Of a stretch of 59,239 bases of DNA, positions 28,633-38,398 are shown piece by piece. Both the position numbers and the translations under genes were made by a program. Source of the DNA: Methanomassiliicoccaceae archaeon (lineage in GTDB: Archaea > Thermoplasmatota > Thermoplasmata > Methanomassiliicoccales > Methanomethylophilaceae); assembly GCA_003557905.1 (NCBI GenBank), contig PWNH01000089.1:1-59239 (forward strand), written 5' to 3'. The first letter of the stretch is position 1. Each line of letters begins with the position of its first letter. The notes under the pieces were generated by a model. That model was not told the DNA's origin. It made no database searches and worked only from the letters and a program-made list of their open reading frames with translations.

Positions 28633-29714
28633 GTGTTTTCAAACTCAGGGACGGTGGGACGGCCAAGGAGATCCTCGATTCGATATCAAAGTATGAAGTG
28701 GATTACAAATTCATGCACGTCTGCGGCACACATCAGGACACCATGGTGCATTTCGGGCTTGAGGAGTTGCTGCAGGATGTGGGCATTGAGATAAGACAGG
28801 GACCTGGTTGTCCGGTCTGTGTCACCACCGGTACCGAGATCGGCGCCGGCATAGCATTGGCTGAAGCCGGTATCGCCGTCTGTGTGTTCGGCGATATGTT
28901 GAACGTCCCCACTCCCATGGGGTCCTTGGCGGACGCCCGTTCCCGCGGGGCCGACGTGCGCATCGTCTATTCGATAACCGATGCGGTGGAGATGGCAAAA
29001 AAAGAGGAGAAGGAGTTCGTTTTCATGGCCGTGGGCTTCGAGACGACAGCCCCCACAACCGCCGTGCCGCTGATACGCGGAGTGCCTGAGAACTTCAGCG
29101 TCTACAGCTGTCACAGGATAGTCCCTCCCGCCCTGGAGGCGATATTCCAGATGGGTGAGGTCAGTGTCGATGGCTTCATACAGCCGGGACATGTGAGCGC
29201 CATAACCGGTACCGAGATGTACGAACCCTTCTCTCAGAAGTACAACATGCCTCAGGTGGTTGCCGGATTCGAGCCTCTGGACATTCTTATGGCATGCCAC
29301 ATGCTGGTACGGCAATTGGCCGATGGCAGGGCAGAAGTGGAGAACGAGTATCGCCGCCTGGTCCGGAAAGAGGGCAATCCCAAGGCACGGGCTATGATGG
29401 CCCAGGTGTTCAAAGAGGAGGACCGGGCCTGGAGAGGGTTCCCCGTAATACCGTTGAGCGCCCTCGGCCTCAGGGAGGAATATTCAGCCCACGATGCCAA
29501 ATTGGTGCATGAGGGGATTCTGAAAGACCTCCCGGCCATGGATGAGGAGCCCAAGGGATGCCGCTGTGGCGAGGTCCTGCGAGGGATAATCCGCTCTGAG
29601 GAATGTCCTATGTTCGGCAGGGCATGCGATCCCAACAGCCCCAAGGGCCCATGTATGGTTTCCCGCGAGGGTAGCTGCAACATCGCCTTCCGTTACAGCA
29701 GTCTGCAACGTTGA
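28629..29714 (+). CDS. hypD: Hydrogenase maturation factor HypD
   Basis: HVCGTHQDTM, GPGCPVCVTTG, GFETTAPTTA, C-terminal FeS cysteines; start at MSVFKLRDGG, ATGA overlap with hypA stop. Confidence 0.95.
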   Translation: MSVFKLRDGGTAKEILDSISKYEVDYKFMHVCGTHQDTMVHFGLEELLQDVGIEIRQGPGCPVCVTTGTEIGAGIALAEAGIAVCVFGDMLNVPTPMGSLADARSRGADVRIVYSITDAVEMAKKEEKEFVFMAVGFETTAPTTAVPLIRGVPENFSVYSCHRIVPPALEAIFQMGEVSVDGFIQPGHVSAITGTEMYEPFSQKYNMPQVVAGFEPLDILMACHMLVRQLADGRAEVENEYRRLVRKEGNPKARAMMAQVFKEEDRAWRGFPVIPLSALGLREEYSAHDAKLVHEGILKDLPAMDEEPKGCRCGEVLRGIIRSEECPMFGRACDPNSPKGPCMVSREGSCNIAFRYSSLQR

Positions 29715-29750
29715 AAAAATAGAGTTAGGTAAAAGGTTTCGGAAGCCTTC

Positions 29751-30260
29751 TTACGCAGTCCGCAGCTCGGATATCTTCATCAATGACATAAGGACACTGA
29801 CGAAGAACACCACTGCAAGCGATATGACGAACAGCACAAATATGAACATCAATTCGTGGCTGGTCATTGCCTGATTTATCGGCCAGAAGTTATTGTTAAC
29901 CCAACTGAAATATGTGGTGGCTATCACAATCAGGAAATATCCCACTATCGACAGTATTGTTGCGATGGTCAATTTCCCATTCAGCGATTCGAAGTAGCCA
30001 GCATCCTTCAGAATAGACATCAGACCATCACTGCTAGCTATGACCAGTATCATGTAGGAAATAACCATGGTCACCAATAAGAATACCAGGACGAATTCGA
30101 AATTGGCCATCATGGCATTGTAGTTGCCGTATCTATTCGGGGTGATGTACCAAAGAACCAGAGCGATCACAGCAGCAGCTATCAGGTGCTGAAGGTATTT
30201 CTCTTTGATCTCCCCCACAATGGGGTCGATCTTTGTTTTATCAATGTTAAGTTCTACCAT
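29751..30260 (-). CDS. Small integral membrane protein, unknown function
   Basis: About four hydrophobic segments. Confidence 0.65.
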   Translation of the reverse strand: MVELNIDKTKIDPIVGEIKEKYLQHLIAAAVIALVLWYITPNRYGNYNAMMANFEFVLVFLLVTMVISYMILVIASSDGLMSILKDAGYFESLNGKLTIATILSIVGYFLIVIATTYFSWVNNNFWPINQAMTSHELMFIFVLFVISLAVVFFVSVLMSLMKISELRTA

Positions 30261-30368
30261 GCATATACCTTGTTAGGTATTGCCGGCAAGGATATTTAGC
30301 CTGTTTGGTAAAATTAATTACTGGTGTGGGTGGGAAAGCAAATAATCGTTACGGCATATCGTTGCTCG

Positions 30369-31034
30369 ATGAGGGTATACTGTGTAAGCAATGATTCCGA
30401 GATGTTCATATTTCACGATGTGAGGAACGAACGGGGTCTGAGGCCCCAAGACCACGCTGCTTATGTCGATGCCCTAACGAAAATCGGATATGATGTACCT
30501 GATTGCAACACCCCTGAAATCATGGACCCGTCCCTTGAGCATTATAAGATGGCGTTAGGGGAGGCGTTAGGCGGACGTTTTACTGAGGTCAGACGCTTCC
30601 ATAAATCGATTGAAGGGTCTGGACTGGGAATAATCTCCAGTAGGCATGGTTTGATGGATTCAGAAAAAGAAGTCCTTCCCTATCAATGCGCGGCGGAAGG
30701 GAGGAGGGACGTTGTCCGTCTTGACGACCGAACATCATTCACAGGTTCATTGATGGAGATTCACAGAAGTTATGACATCATCCTGTTATTCCTGCCCAGA
30801 GCATATACGGAATTGATATTGGAAAGGTGGGAGGGGAGTATGACAGGGATGATATTCGTCACCTCAGAATCTTTGTTCAAGACTCTGGAGAAAAGAGGTG
30901 CTTTGGCTTTGCCGCGTAGAGGGGCAAGGATAGGTAAACACAATCTGCAGCCAATTTTGGAAGAGTTGAGGAGAAATGGATGGTGCGGACGCCGGGATTT
31001 GAACCCGAGTTCTAAGCTTGGCAAGCTCAAGTGA
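30369..31034 (+). CDS. DUF6884/YaaA-like hypothetical protein whose 3' end runs into an antisense tRNA gene
   Basis: IISSRHGLMDSEKEVLPYQ motif; ATG at 30369 chosen over GTG 30324; last about 17 codons are tRNA antisense. Confidence 0.6.
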   Translation: MRVYCVSNDSEMFIFHDVRNERGLRPQDHAAYVDALTKIGYDVPDCNTPEIMDPSLEHYKMALGEALGGRFTEVRRFHKSIEGSGLGIISSRHGLMDSEKEVLPYQCAAEGRRDVVRLDDRTSFTGSLMEIHRSYDIILLFLPRAYTELILERWEGSMTGMIFVTSESLFKTLEKRGALALPRRGARIGKHNLQPILEELRRNGWCGRRDLNPSSKLGKLK

Positions 31035-31056
31035 TAACCAGCTACACTACGTCCGC
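30981..31056 (-). tRNA. tRNA-Gly (anticodon GCC), CCA encoded
   Basis: Reverse complement GCGGACG TA GTGTAGCTGGTTATCAC T TGAGC TTGCCAA GCTTA GAAC TCGGG TTCAAAT CCCGG CGTCCGC A CCA; perfect 7-bp acceptor stem. Confidence 0.95.
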
Positions 31057-31082
31057 TTCAATCCAGGGGAACAATTTTCCCC

Positions 31083-31090
31083 ATATAAAC
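31083..31090 (-). promoter_or_regulatory. TATA box (GTTTATAT on minus strand) for tRNA-Gly
   Basis: AT-rich box 27 nt upstream of tRNA 5' end. Confidence 0.55.
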
Positions 31091-31139
31091 TTTATCGTCT
31101 CCCAGCTTGAATCACGATGGAATATGGCTCAAGGCAGCT

Positions 31140-31156
31140 GTTTTTTATCAAAAAAC
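31140..31156. other. 7-bp perfect hairpin GTTTTTT-ATC-AAAAAAC upstream of helicase gene
   Basis: Read directly in intergenic region. Confidence 0.4.
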
Positions 31157-31244
31157 GGCATGTTCCAAAAGGCTTAGCATGGGTAGGTAATAAATCATAG
31201 GAGGGAATAGGGTTTTCTATATTCGTTACGAATCAGTGATTACA

Positions 31245-32651
31245 ATGGATTCAGAATTCAAACCATTAGGCATCGGGAATGAAGTTGAGAAGGCGATCGA
31301 GGAAATGGGCTGGAAGAGCCCGACCCCGATCCAGGTCGAATCAATACCGTATGGTCTGGAAGGCAGAGATGTCCTTGCCCAGGCTCAGACCGGTACGGGT
31401 AAGACCGGTGCCTTCGGCGGTATTATACTCGAGAAAATCAAGCCACGCATGAAAATACCCTCCGCCCTGATATTGGCGCCTACACGCGAACTCGCCATAC
31501 AGGTTTCGGAGGAACTTGAGAAACTATCCAAGTATTCAGGCCATGTCTGTCTGCCAGTTTATGGCGGTACCGACATCGAACGTCAGTTCAGGGCCCTGAA
31601 GAAGGGTGTTGACATAATCATCGGGACCCCCGGGAGGGTTAAGGACCACATCAATCGCGGCACGTTGAACCTGAGCAAGGTCCAGATTGCCGTCCTAGAT
31701 GAGGCGGACCGTATGCTTGACATGGGTTTCATAGAGGATATCGAGGATATCCTCCGTAGAACCCCCAAAGCCCGTCAGACCCTTCTCTATTCCGCCACTT
31801 TGCCGGAAGGGGTCAGGAAACTGGCTTATGAATACATGAATGACCCCAAGGAGATAACCGTCTCCAAGGACGAGATGGTCCTGGACCTCACCAAGCAGTT
31901 CTACATACAGGTCGGCCGCCGCAACAAACTGTGGGCCTTGTGCCGTGTCCTGGATGCGGAGAGGCCCAAAGCCATAATATTCTGTCACACGAAGCGCATG
32001 GTCGACATGTTGGTCGAGAAGCTCCAAGGTCTGGATTACAAGGCCGAGGCCATACATGGCGATATGACCCAATCGAAGAGGGAGAAGGTCATAAAGCAGT
32101 TCAAGAGCGACAAGATAGACCTCATGGTGGCCACAGACGTTGCCGCCCGCGGCCTGGACATCGACGATGTCAACTATGTCATCAACTACGACATACCTGA
32201 ACACCCGGATGTCTACGTCCACCGCATAGGAAGGACGGGACGTGCCGGCAAGGCTGGTGTGGCCATCAGTTTCGTCACCAAGGACGAGAAATACTATCTT
32301 CGCAGCATAACCGCCTACACCGGCATGGAGATAATGGAGATGGTCCCCCCCGAGACGGAGGGAAGGGACACGGTCCGCGAGGTCATGGATTATGACCAGC
32401 TTTCAGACATCTTCGGCATGGTGGTGTTCAGGATCAACCTCGGGGACAACGACGGTGTCAAGAAGAATGAGATCGTCGAGACCCTGATACGTGAGTTGCG
32501 CATCAAGGACCATTCGATCGGCAAGGTCAAAATAGGCGAATCCACCAGCACCGTGGAGGTGCACAAGGAATTCGCCCAGCGGATGGCCAAAGAGATGCCG
32601 AAGATGAAATACAATGGAAAGAGTTTGAAGGTAGAGACCGTACCTCGCTGA
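31245..32651 (+). CDS. DEAD-box RNA helicase
   Basis: AQTGTGKTGAF, PTRELAIQ, VLDEADRMLDMGF, HRIGRTGRAG; ATG at 31245 chosen. Confidence 0.96.
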   Translation: MDSEFKPLGIGNEVEKAIEEMGWKSPTPIQVESIPYGLEGRDVLAQAQTGTGKTGAFGGIILEKIKPRMKIPSALILAPTRELAIQVSEELEKLSKYSGHVCLPVYGGTDIERQFRALKKGVDIIIGTPGRVKDHINRGTLNLSKVQIAVLDEADRMLDMGFIEDIEDILRRTPKARQTLLYSATLPEGVRKLAYEYMNDPKEITVSKDEMVLDLTKQFYIQVGRRNKLWALCRVLDAERPKAIIFCHTKRMVDMLVEKLQGLDYKAEAIHGDMTQSKREKVIKQFKSDKIDLMVATDVAARGLDIDDVNYVINYDIPEHPDVYVHRIGRTGRAGKAGVAISFVTKDEKYYLRSITAYTGMEIMEMVPPETEGRDTVREVMDYDQLSDIFGMVVFRINLGDNDGVKKNEIVETLIRELRIKDHSIGKVKIGESTSTVEVHKEFAQRMAKEMPKMKYNGKSLKVETVPR

Positions 32652-35249
32652 TCAGAGCTCTATAGCCACCAAAACATCTCCTACCTGCACGGTCTCGACC
32701 TCGCGGCCGTGCAGCATGAGACTCTTCTCGAGCTCGACGTGCTCTGGACCTATCTCCAGGCCGTCGATGCTCACCTTTCCCTTTGAAAGGGATTCGGCCA
32801 GTGTCTGGGGGTCCATACTCTTGATGGCCTCGACGACCTTCTTCGCGTCCGCCTTGAACTCCGGGCCGATTCGGGAATGTACCGGTTTTGCGGCCACGAC
32901 CCTCTCCTCCAGCTCAGCGGCGGTTACGACACGCAGATCCTTGGCCTTCAGTGTACCCATGACATCAGCCTCATGTCCTATGAGCACGGAAGCCTTCTCA
33001 CCGATGAGTTCCAAAGACGCTATCTCCTGGTTGAGCGGCATCTTGTTGTTGGCCTTCCAGCTGCGGACAGACGAGATGATGTCCCTCATCATCTCACCGA
33101 TCTCCACCGCCTCAGGGTCGAGGGGGTAGGTCTCCGGCCAGGGGCTGATATGGATGCTGCGGTGTCCCTCATGGACCTGGAAATGGGTCTGGAAGGCCTC
33201 CTCGGTCACATGGGGCATGAACGGCGCCAATATCTTGATCAATCCCAGATAGGCGGTGTAGAGGGTGTACCGTACCGCATCGTCATCCCGGTGCTTGACC
33301 ATCTCTATGTAATGGTCCGCGAATTCGTGCCAAGCGAAGTTCTCGATCTCACGCATGGCCTTGTCGAACTGATATGATGCGAACATGCGGTCGACGTTAT
33401 CCGCAGTCTCGCTGAAACGACTCAGGATCCAACGGTCGGCAGCTGGCAGCTCTGCGGGGCGTTGCGGTCTGCTATCTATCTTACGGGCCACAAAATTACC
33501 CATGTTGAATATCTTGTTGATGAGCCTCTTTCCGCGTTTGACATCCTTCTCGCGGAAGGCATGGTCCACCCCCAGGGAGCAGGTGCAGGCGTAATAACGC
33601 ATGGCATCGGCACCGTACTCCTCCAATATCGGCATGGGGTCGATGACGTTGCCCAGCGAGGAGTGCATGGGTGTTCCGTCGGGGGACATGATGAAACCAT
33701 GGACCATTATGTCCTTCCAGGGTATGCTGTCTGTGAGCTGATGCGAACGCAGAAGGGTGTAGAAGGCCCATGTCCGTATGATGTCATGGGACTGCGGACG
33801 CATGGACATCGGGTACAGTTTCTTGAAGAGCTCCTCGTCCCTCTCCCAGAAACAGTTGTACATGGCCGATCCGGAGGAATCCATCCAGGTGTCGAAGACA
33901 TCCTCGCATCCCACCAGCTCCCCGCCGCAATCAGGGCATGAGCTCTGGGGCGGTTCATCCACGGTCGGGTCAACGTAGCACTGGTCCTCCTCAGCCGCGA
34001 CAACATGGCCGCAACCCACGCACTCCCATATGGGGATGGGGGTGGCGAATATGCGCTGTCGCGATATGACCCAATCCCATTCCAGTGAGTCCACCCAGTC
34101 CTTCAGTCTGATCTTCATGAACTCCGGGAACCAATCGACATCATCAGCACGTTTGAGGACCTCCTCCTTGAACTCCAGGGTCTTCAGGAACCATTGGGGC
34201 ACCTGTAGGTACTCGATGGTCTCATGACAACGCCAGCATACGGAGAGGTTCTGGTCCTGTGCTTCCTGGGAATCGAGTTTCCCGTCCGCTCCCAAGTCGG
34301 TGATGACAGCCGAACGGGCCTCTTTCACGGTCATGCCGCTGTAAGGTCCAGCGATATCGGTCATACGCCCTCCCTCGTCGATACCCTTCTCCAATGGGAG
34401 GTTGTACTTCATCACCCATTCCAGGTCCACCTTGTCGCCGATGGTGCATATCATGACCGTCCCGGTTCCGTATTCAGGGTCGACCTTCTCGTCGGCGATG
34501 ACCTTGACCTTCTTACCGTACAGAGGTGTGACCAGCTCCTTGCCCACCAGGTCGGCCTTGGATGCATCCTTGGGATGAACGGCGACGGCCTGACAGGTGC
34601 ATATCAGTTCCGGTCTCGTTGTGGCTATCATCACATGGCGGTCCTCGCCGTCCACGCCGAAGCGTATGTAGTTCAGCTTGGTGACGTTGTCGCGGTACTC
34701 GACCTCAGCGTCGGCAAGAGCGGTCATGCAACGGGGGCACCAATTGACCGGATAGTCCCCTTTGTAGGCCAATCCCATCTTGAGCAGCCTGAGGAATGAT
34801 ATCTGGGTTATCCTGCGGTAATAGGGGGCGTCAGTCTGATAGTAGATGCTAGGGTCCATACTCTGACCCAATATCTCGAAATGGTGCGTCATCTCCTCAA
34901 TGAAGCCGTTGGCGTATTCCGAGCATAAGCGGCGGTACTCGCCCCGGGGGAGGTCGAGTTTGGTGATCCCGTGCTTCTTCTCAACCTTTACCTCCGTGGG
35001 TGTACCGTTGACATCGAAGCAAAGGGGGTAGAAGACGTTGTAACCCTTCATCCGGTGATAGCGGGCGGCGAAATCGATCAGTGAGTAACCGGTCGCATGG
35101 CCGAGATGCAATGAGCCGGAGGTGTAACGGGGAGGATTGTCTATACTGTAAATAGGGCGGTCGGAGTCCTGGTCGAAATGGTGTATCTCCCATTCCTTCC
35201 ATTTCCCCTGCCAATTCCTCTCGGTGGATAGGGAATCATATTGCGACAT
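32652..35249 (-). CDS. valS: Valyl-tRNA synthetase
   Basis: PPRYTSGSLHLGHATGYS, CWRCH/CxxC zinc knuckles, MHSSLGNVIDP signature region; start MSQYDSLSTERNWQGKWKEWE. Confidence 0.95.
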   Translation of the reverse strand: MSQYDSLSTERNWQGKWKEWEIHHFDQDSDRPIYSIDNPPRYTSGSLHLGHATGYSLIDFAARYHRMKGYNVFYPLCFDVNGTPTEVKVEKKHGITKLDLPRGEYRRLCSEYANGFIEEMTHHFEILGQSMDPSIYYQTDAPYYRRITQISFLRLLKMGLAYKGDYPVNWCPRCMTALADAEVEYRDNVTKLNYIRFGVDGEDRHVMIATTRPELICTCQAVAVHPKDASKADLVGKELVTPLYGKKVKVIADEKVDPEYGTGTVMICTIGDKVDLEWVMKYNLPLEKGIDEGGRMTDIAGPYSGMTVKEARSAVITDLGADGKLDSQEAQDQNLSVCWRCHETIEYLQVPQWFLKTLEFKEEVLKRADDVDWFPEFMKIRLKDWVDSLEWDWVISRQRIFATPIPIWECVGCGHVVAAEEDQCYVDPTVDEPPQSSCPDCGGELVGCEDVFDTWMDSSGSAMYNCFWERDEELFKKLYPMSMRPQSHDIIRTWAFYTLLRSHQLTDSIPWKDIMVHGFIMSPDGTPMHSSLGNVIDPMPILEEYGADAMRYYACTCSLGVDHAFREKDVKRGKRLINKIFNMGNFVARKIDSRPQRPAELPAADRWILSRFSETADNVDRMFASYQFDKAMREIENFAWHEFADHYIEMVKHRDDDAVRYTLYTAYLGLIKILAPFMPHVTEEAFQTHFQVHEGHRSIHISPWPETYPLDPEAVEIGEMMRDIISSVRSWKANNKMPLNQEIASLELIGEKASVLIGHEADVMGTLKAKDLRVVTAAELEERVVAAKPVHSRIGPEFKADAKKVVEAIKSMDPQTLAESLSKGKVSIDGLEIGPEHVELEKSLMLHGREVETVQVGDVLVAIEL

Positions 35250-35293
35250 GACATCGTGGAGAATATAAAAAAGATTAAAAAAGGTTGTGAGGG

Positions 35294-36475
35294 TCAGCGT
35301 GTCCGCTTGCGGTGGTCTATCCGCTGTTCCTTGGTGTCGTTCACCATGCCCATGAGCTTCTTCATCAGCTCCTCGGTGGTGCGGACCAGGTCCCAATCGA
35401 CAGCCTTGGCGCTGAACAGCTTACCCCCGGCGGTGAGACGGCCCGCGAGGCTGTACTTTGCCGATGAACCCTCGGAGTTGTACTTCGAAACATGCATGAC
35501 GAAGGTCTGGGGCTGGTAGATCCTGGCAATCTTCGCCAGCTCGTTCCCTATCTCCTTGTCCAGGGCGGGCATGAAGTAACGGTCCTCGTCCTCCAGGCCA
35601 GTTATCTGCACGAAGACGACATCCCTCTCACGGCAGGCGGCCATCAGCTCGATTATGTCGTAGCGGGTGATGATGCCCACGAGCCTACCTTCCTCCACGA
35701 CCGGCAATGTAGATATGTCGTTATCGGCCATCAGGGTGGCGGCCTTCCCGAGGTCGTCCTCCCATCCTATCGTCATGGGGTTCTCAACACACAGGGACTC
35801 CACCTTTAGTTCGACAGGCGTCTTGATGCCTGTCAACTCACCGACCGTCTGGCGGTTCTTCTCGCGGTAGTTGTAGTCGATGACCTCCCTCATGCCGATA
35901 ATGCCGAAGACCCCATCGTTCTCGTCGAGAACAGGGATGGTCCTGATGTCAAGACGCCTCATGATGTCCATGGCGTCCTCCAGCTTGTCACCGGGATATA
36001 CAGCGTCAACGACGTTGCTCATTATCTCCCAGACCTTGATCTCCTTGAGCTGGCGAATCGTCGCCACCCACTTGACCAGATCAGCCCGGGAAATGATGCC
36101 GATGACGCGGTTGCCCTTGACGACCGGAAGTTGCCGGGCGTTGCTGGACATCATGTGCTCCGCAACCTCCGTCAGCGGTGTGCTGAGTTCAATGGTCGGG
36201 ACGCTTGTCATCAACGTCTTGGCCTTGGTCTCCAATGAGAGGCTCTTCCTCTTCATCACATTCCCGTAGGAGACCATCCCCAGGAACTTCCCCCCGTCAA
36301 TCACGGGTATCTCGTGGAGCTTCGAAGCGCGCATGATCGACAGGATGTCGACCAATTCATCTTCGGGCTTAACCGCCTCGAAGTTCCCATCCATGTTCTC
36401 TTCAACCGTCTTGGAGTCGATCTGCGAGCGCAGAATCGACAGTTGCTTAAGGTCCTCTAGATCCATGGCTCCCAT
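35294..36475 (-). CDS. Four-CBS-domain protein with C-terminal HPF/RaiA-like domain
   Basis: Four CBS repeats (e.g. IPVIDGGKFLGMVSYGNVM, LPVVEEGRLVGIITRYDI); C-terminus VQITGLEDEDRYF..YQPQTFVMHVSKYNSEGSSAKYSLAGRL..RIDHRKRTR. Confidence 0.85.
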   Translation of the reverse strand: MGAMDLEDLKQLSILRSQIDSKTVEENMDGNFEAVKPEDELVDILSIMRASKLHEIPVIDGGKFLGMVSYGNVMKRKSLSLETKAKTLMTSVPTIELSTPLTEVAEHMMSSNARQLPVVKGNRVIGIISRADLVKWVATIRQLKEIKVWEIMSNVVDAVYPGDKLEDAMDIMRRLDIRTIPVLDENDGVFGIIGMREVIDYNYREKNRQTVGELTGIKTPVELKVESLCVENPMTIGWEDDLGKAATLMADNDISTLPVVEEGRLVGIITRYDIIELMAACRERDVVFVQITGLEDEDRYFMPALDKEIGNELAKIARIYQPQTFVMHVSKYNSEGSSAKYSLAGRLTAGGKLFSAKAVDWDLVRTTEELMKKLMGMVNDTKEQRIDHRKRTR

Positions 36476-36686
36476 CTGATAACACCTTTCTAATTACTAT
36501 TCATCGTACAGGTTCTTAACGGTAATGGGTGAAACGGGCCGATGAGCCGTAACACATGACCGCCATAGGACAATCTTATGAAACGACTGTTTTTCCAGCC
36601 GTTCCTCGAACAGTCCTACGAAGGGTTTATGTACCTTATCGAATGAGCGATTCAATAAATAAATCATGATATTCGTATTGAAACGG

Positions 36687-38384
36687 TCAAAGAGATGCGA
36701 AATCCACACCTTTGATGAGTTTTTGCACAACATCGATGATATCGTCTATCGGAATCCTCCGTTGTTCGGAACTGTCGCGGTCACGGATGGTGACCGTGTC
36801 CTTCAAACCCCTGTCGTCCTCTAAGGTCTCATAATCAACCGTGACACACCAGGGGGTGCCGACCTCGTCCATGCGTGCATACCGTTTACCGATCGAACCC
36901 GAGTCATCGTAGTAGGCGTCGATGCCGGCATCGTTCAGCGTACGGAATAACTCCCGCGCCTTAGTGTCCAGTCCGTCACGTGTCATCAATGGGAAGACGC
37001 CCACCTTGATCGGGGCGACCTCCGGCCTCAATGACAGCACTGTGTATTCATCGTCACGTCTGTACGCATGCTCCAATATGGTGTAGAATATCCGGTCAAG
37101 CCCATGGGATGGTTCGATGACATGAGGAACGACCTTCTCACCCGAGACCTTCTCGTTGATCGTCACAGCCTCGAAGAGGTTGTCCGTGATATCGAGTGTG
37201 CGACCATTGAAATCCACCTTGAGCACGCTGTTCTCGATATCCGCGGGAGTCCGTTCCTCTATAAGGCGGGCTATCTCCTTGGCATCGCCTTTGAACAGGG
37301 GTCCGAGTTCACGGTACTTGGCCTTGATGGCCTCCCGCTCGACCTCCTTGGGCTCATCGAAACGCTTGAAATGACTCATCTCCTGCTTAGACCATTTGGC
37401 ATGCTGGGTTAGGTCCCAGCATCCCCGGTCCGCAATACCGACTATCTCCGTCCAACCATATGACAGGAGGACCTCTGCGTCCCAACAGTCCATGGCATAA
37501 TGGGCCATCTCGTCACGGAGGTGCTGCCGGAACCGCAGTCTTTCGCCATCCACTCCCAGTCTCGTCAACAGGTCCTTGGTGAACCAGATGAAATAGGCCA
37601 GGACCTCGTTGGCTATTATACCTCCGGAAACCGCCTCATCCACAGTGATGGAACGTTCCCGCCCGTCCTCAGGCACCAAGCGCAACATCTCATCCCTGAT
37701 GGCAGGATAACGGACCCATCCCTTGTCCTCGGGATCAACGAACAGTTCAACCTCCATCATGTTGAACTCCCTGAGTCTGATTATCCCCTGTCGCGGGGAT
37801 ATCTCATTGCGGTATCCGCGTCCGTGCTGGATCACTCCCAAGGGGAGCTTCTCGCGGTTGTAGCGGTAAAGATGGGGGAAGTTGACGAATATCCCTTGCG
37901 CCGTCTCGGGACGAAGATAGCCGACCCGTGATGACCCCGGACCGATGGTGGTCTTGAACATCAGATTGAACTCCTCGACCTCGCCGAGTTCACCATCGCA
38001 GTCCGGACACAGTACGCCGTTCTCCACGAACAGTGATTTCAAACCTTCAGCGTCAAGCGTGTCAGGGTTGGGATGGAGGTCACCGACCAGATGGTCAGCG
38101 CGGAATGGTTCCTTGCAACCTTGGCAGTAGACGACGAAGTCCGAGAACTCGTCGATGTGCCCGGATGCTTTGAAGACCGGCTCAGGGTTCACCGTTTCGG
38201 AGTCTATCTCCACGAAGCCCTCGCCTCTCTTGTAGGCGTCGCGCCACATCGAGATGATGTTGTCCTTGAGCACGGTGCCCAATGGGCCGTAGTCGTACAT
38301 ACCGGCCACTCCGCCGTAGATCTCGAAGGAGGGCCAGATGAAGCCACGTCTCTTACACAGTGAAAGGAGTTCACCTGCATTCAT
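36687..38384 (-). CDS. glyS: Glycyl-tRNA synthetase
   Basis: GFIWPSFEIYGGVAGMYDYGPLG, RPETAQGIFVNF, RNEISPRQGIIRLREF; ATG at 38384 chosen over TTG 38402. Confidence 0.96.
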   Translation of the reverse strand: MNAGELLSLCKRRGFIWPSFEIYGGVAGMYDYGPLGTVLKDNIISMWRDAYKRGEGFVEIDSETVNPEPVFKASGHIDEFSDFVVYCQGCKEPFRADHLVGDLHPNPDTLDAEGLKSLFVENGVLCPDCDGELGEVEEFNLMFKTTIGPGSSRVGYLRPETAQGIFVNFPHLYRYNREKLPLGVIQHGRGYRNEISPRQGIIRLREFNMMEVELFVDPEDKGWVRYPAIRDEMLRLVPEDGRERSITVDEAVSGGIIANEVLAYFIWFTKDLLTRLGVDGERLRFRQHLRDEMAHYAMDCWDAEVLLSYGWTEIVGIADRGCWDLTQHAKWSKQEMSHFKRFDEPKEVEREAIKAKYRELGPLFKGDAKEIARLIEERTPADIENSVLKVDFNGRTLDITDNLFEAVTINEKVSGEKVVPHVIEPSHGLDRIFYTILEHAYRRDDEYTVLSLRPEVAPIKVGVFPLMTRDGLDTKARELFRTLNDAGIDAYYDDSGSIGKRYARMDEVGTPWCVTVDYETLEDDRGLKDTVTIRDRDSSEQRRIPIDDIIDVVQKLIKGVDFASL

Positions 38385-38398
38385 CTGTAAGGCCCCGT

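Noticed and set aside
32877-34799. Several 150-190 aa plus-strand ORFs antisense to valS
   Set aside because: Codon-bias shadows of the ValRS gene with low-complexity, unfamily-like composition.
36497-36733. 78-aa minus-strand ORF between the CBS gene and glyS
   Set aside because: Overlaps glyS 3' end, poor composition, no RBS or family signal; region also has a GACTGTT/AACAGTC dyad too weak to call.
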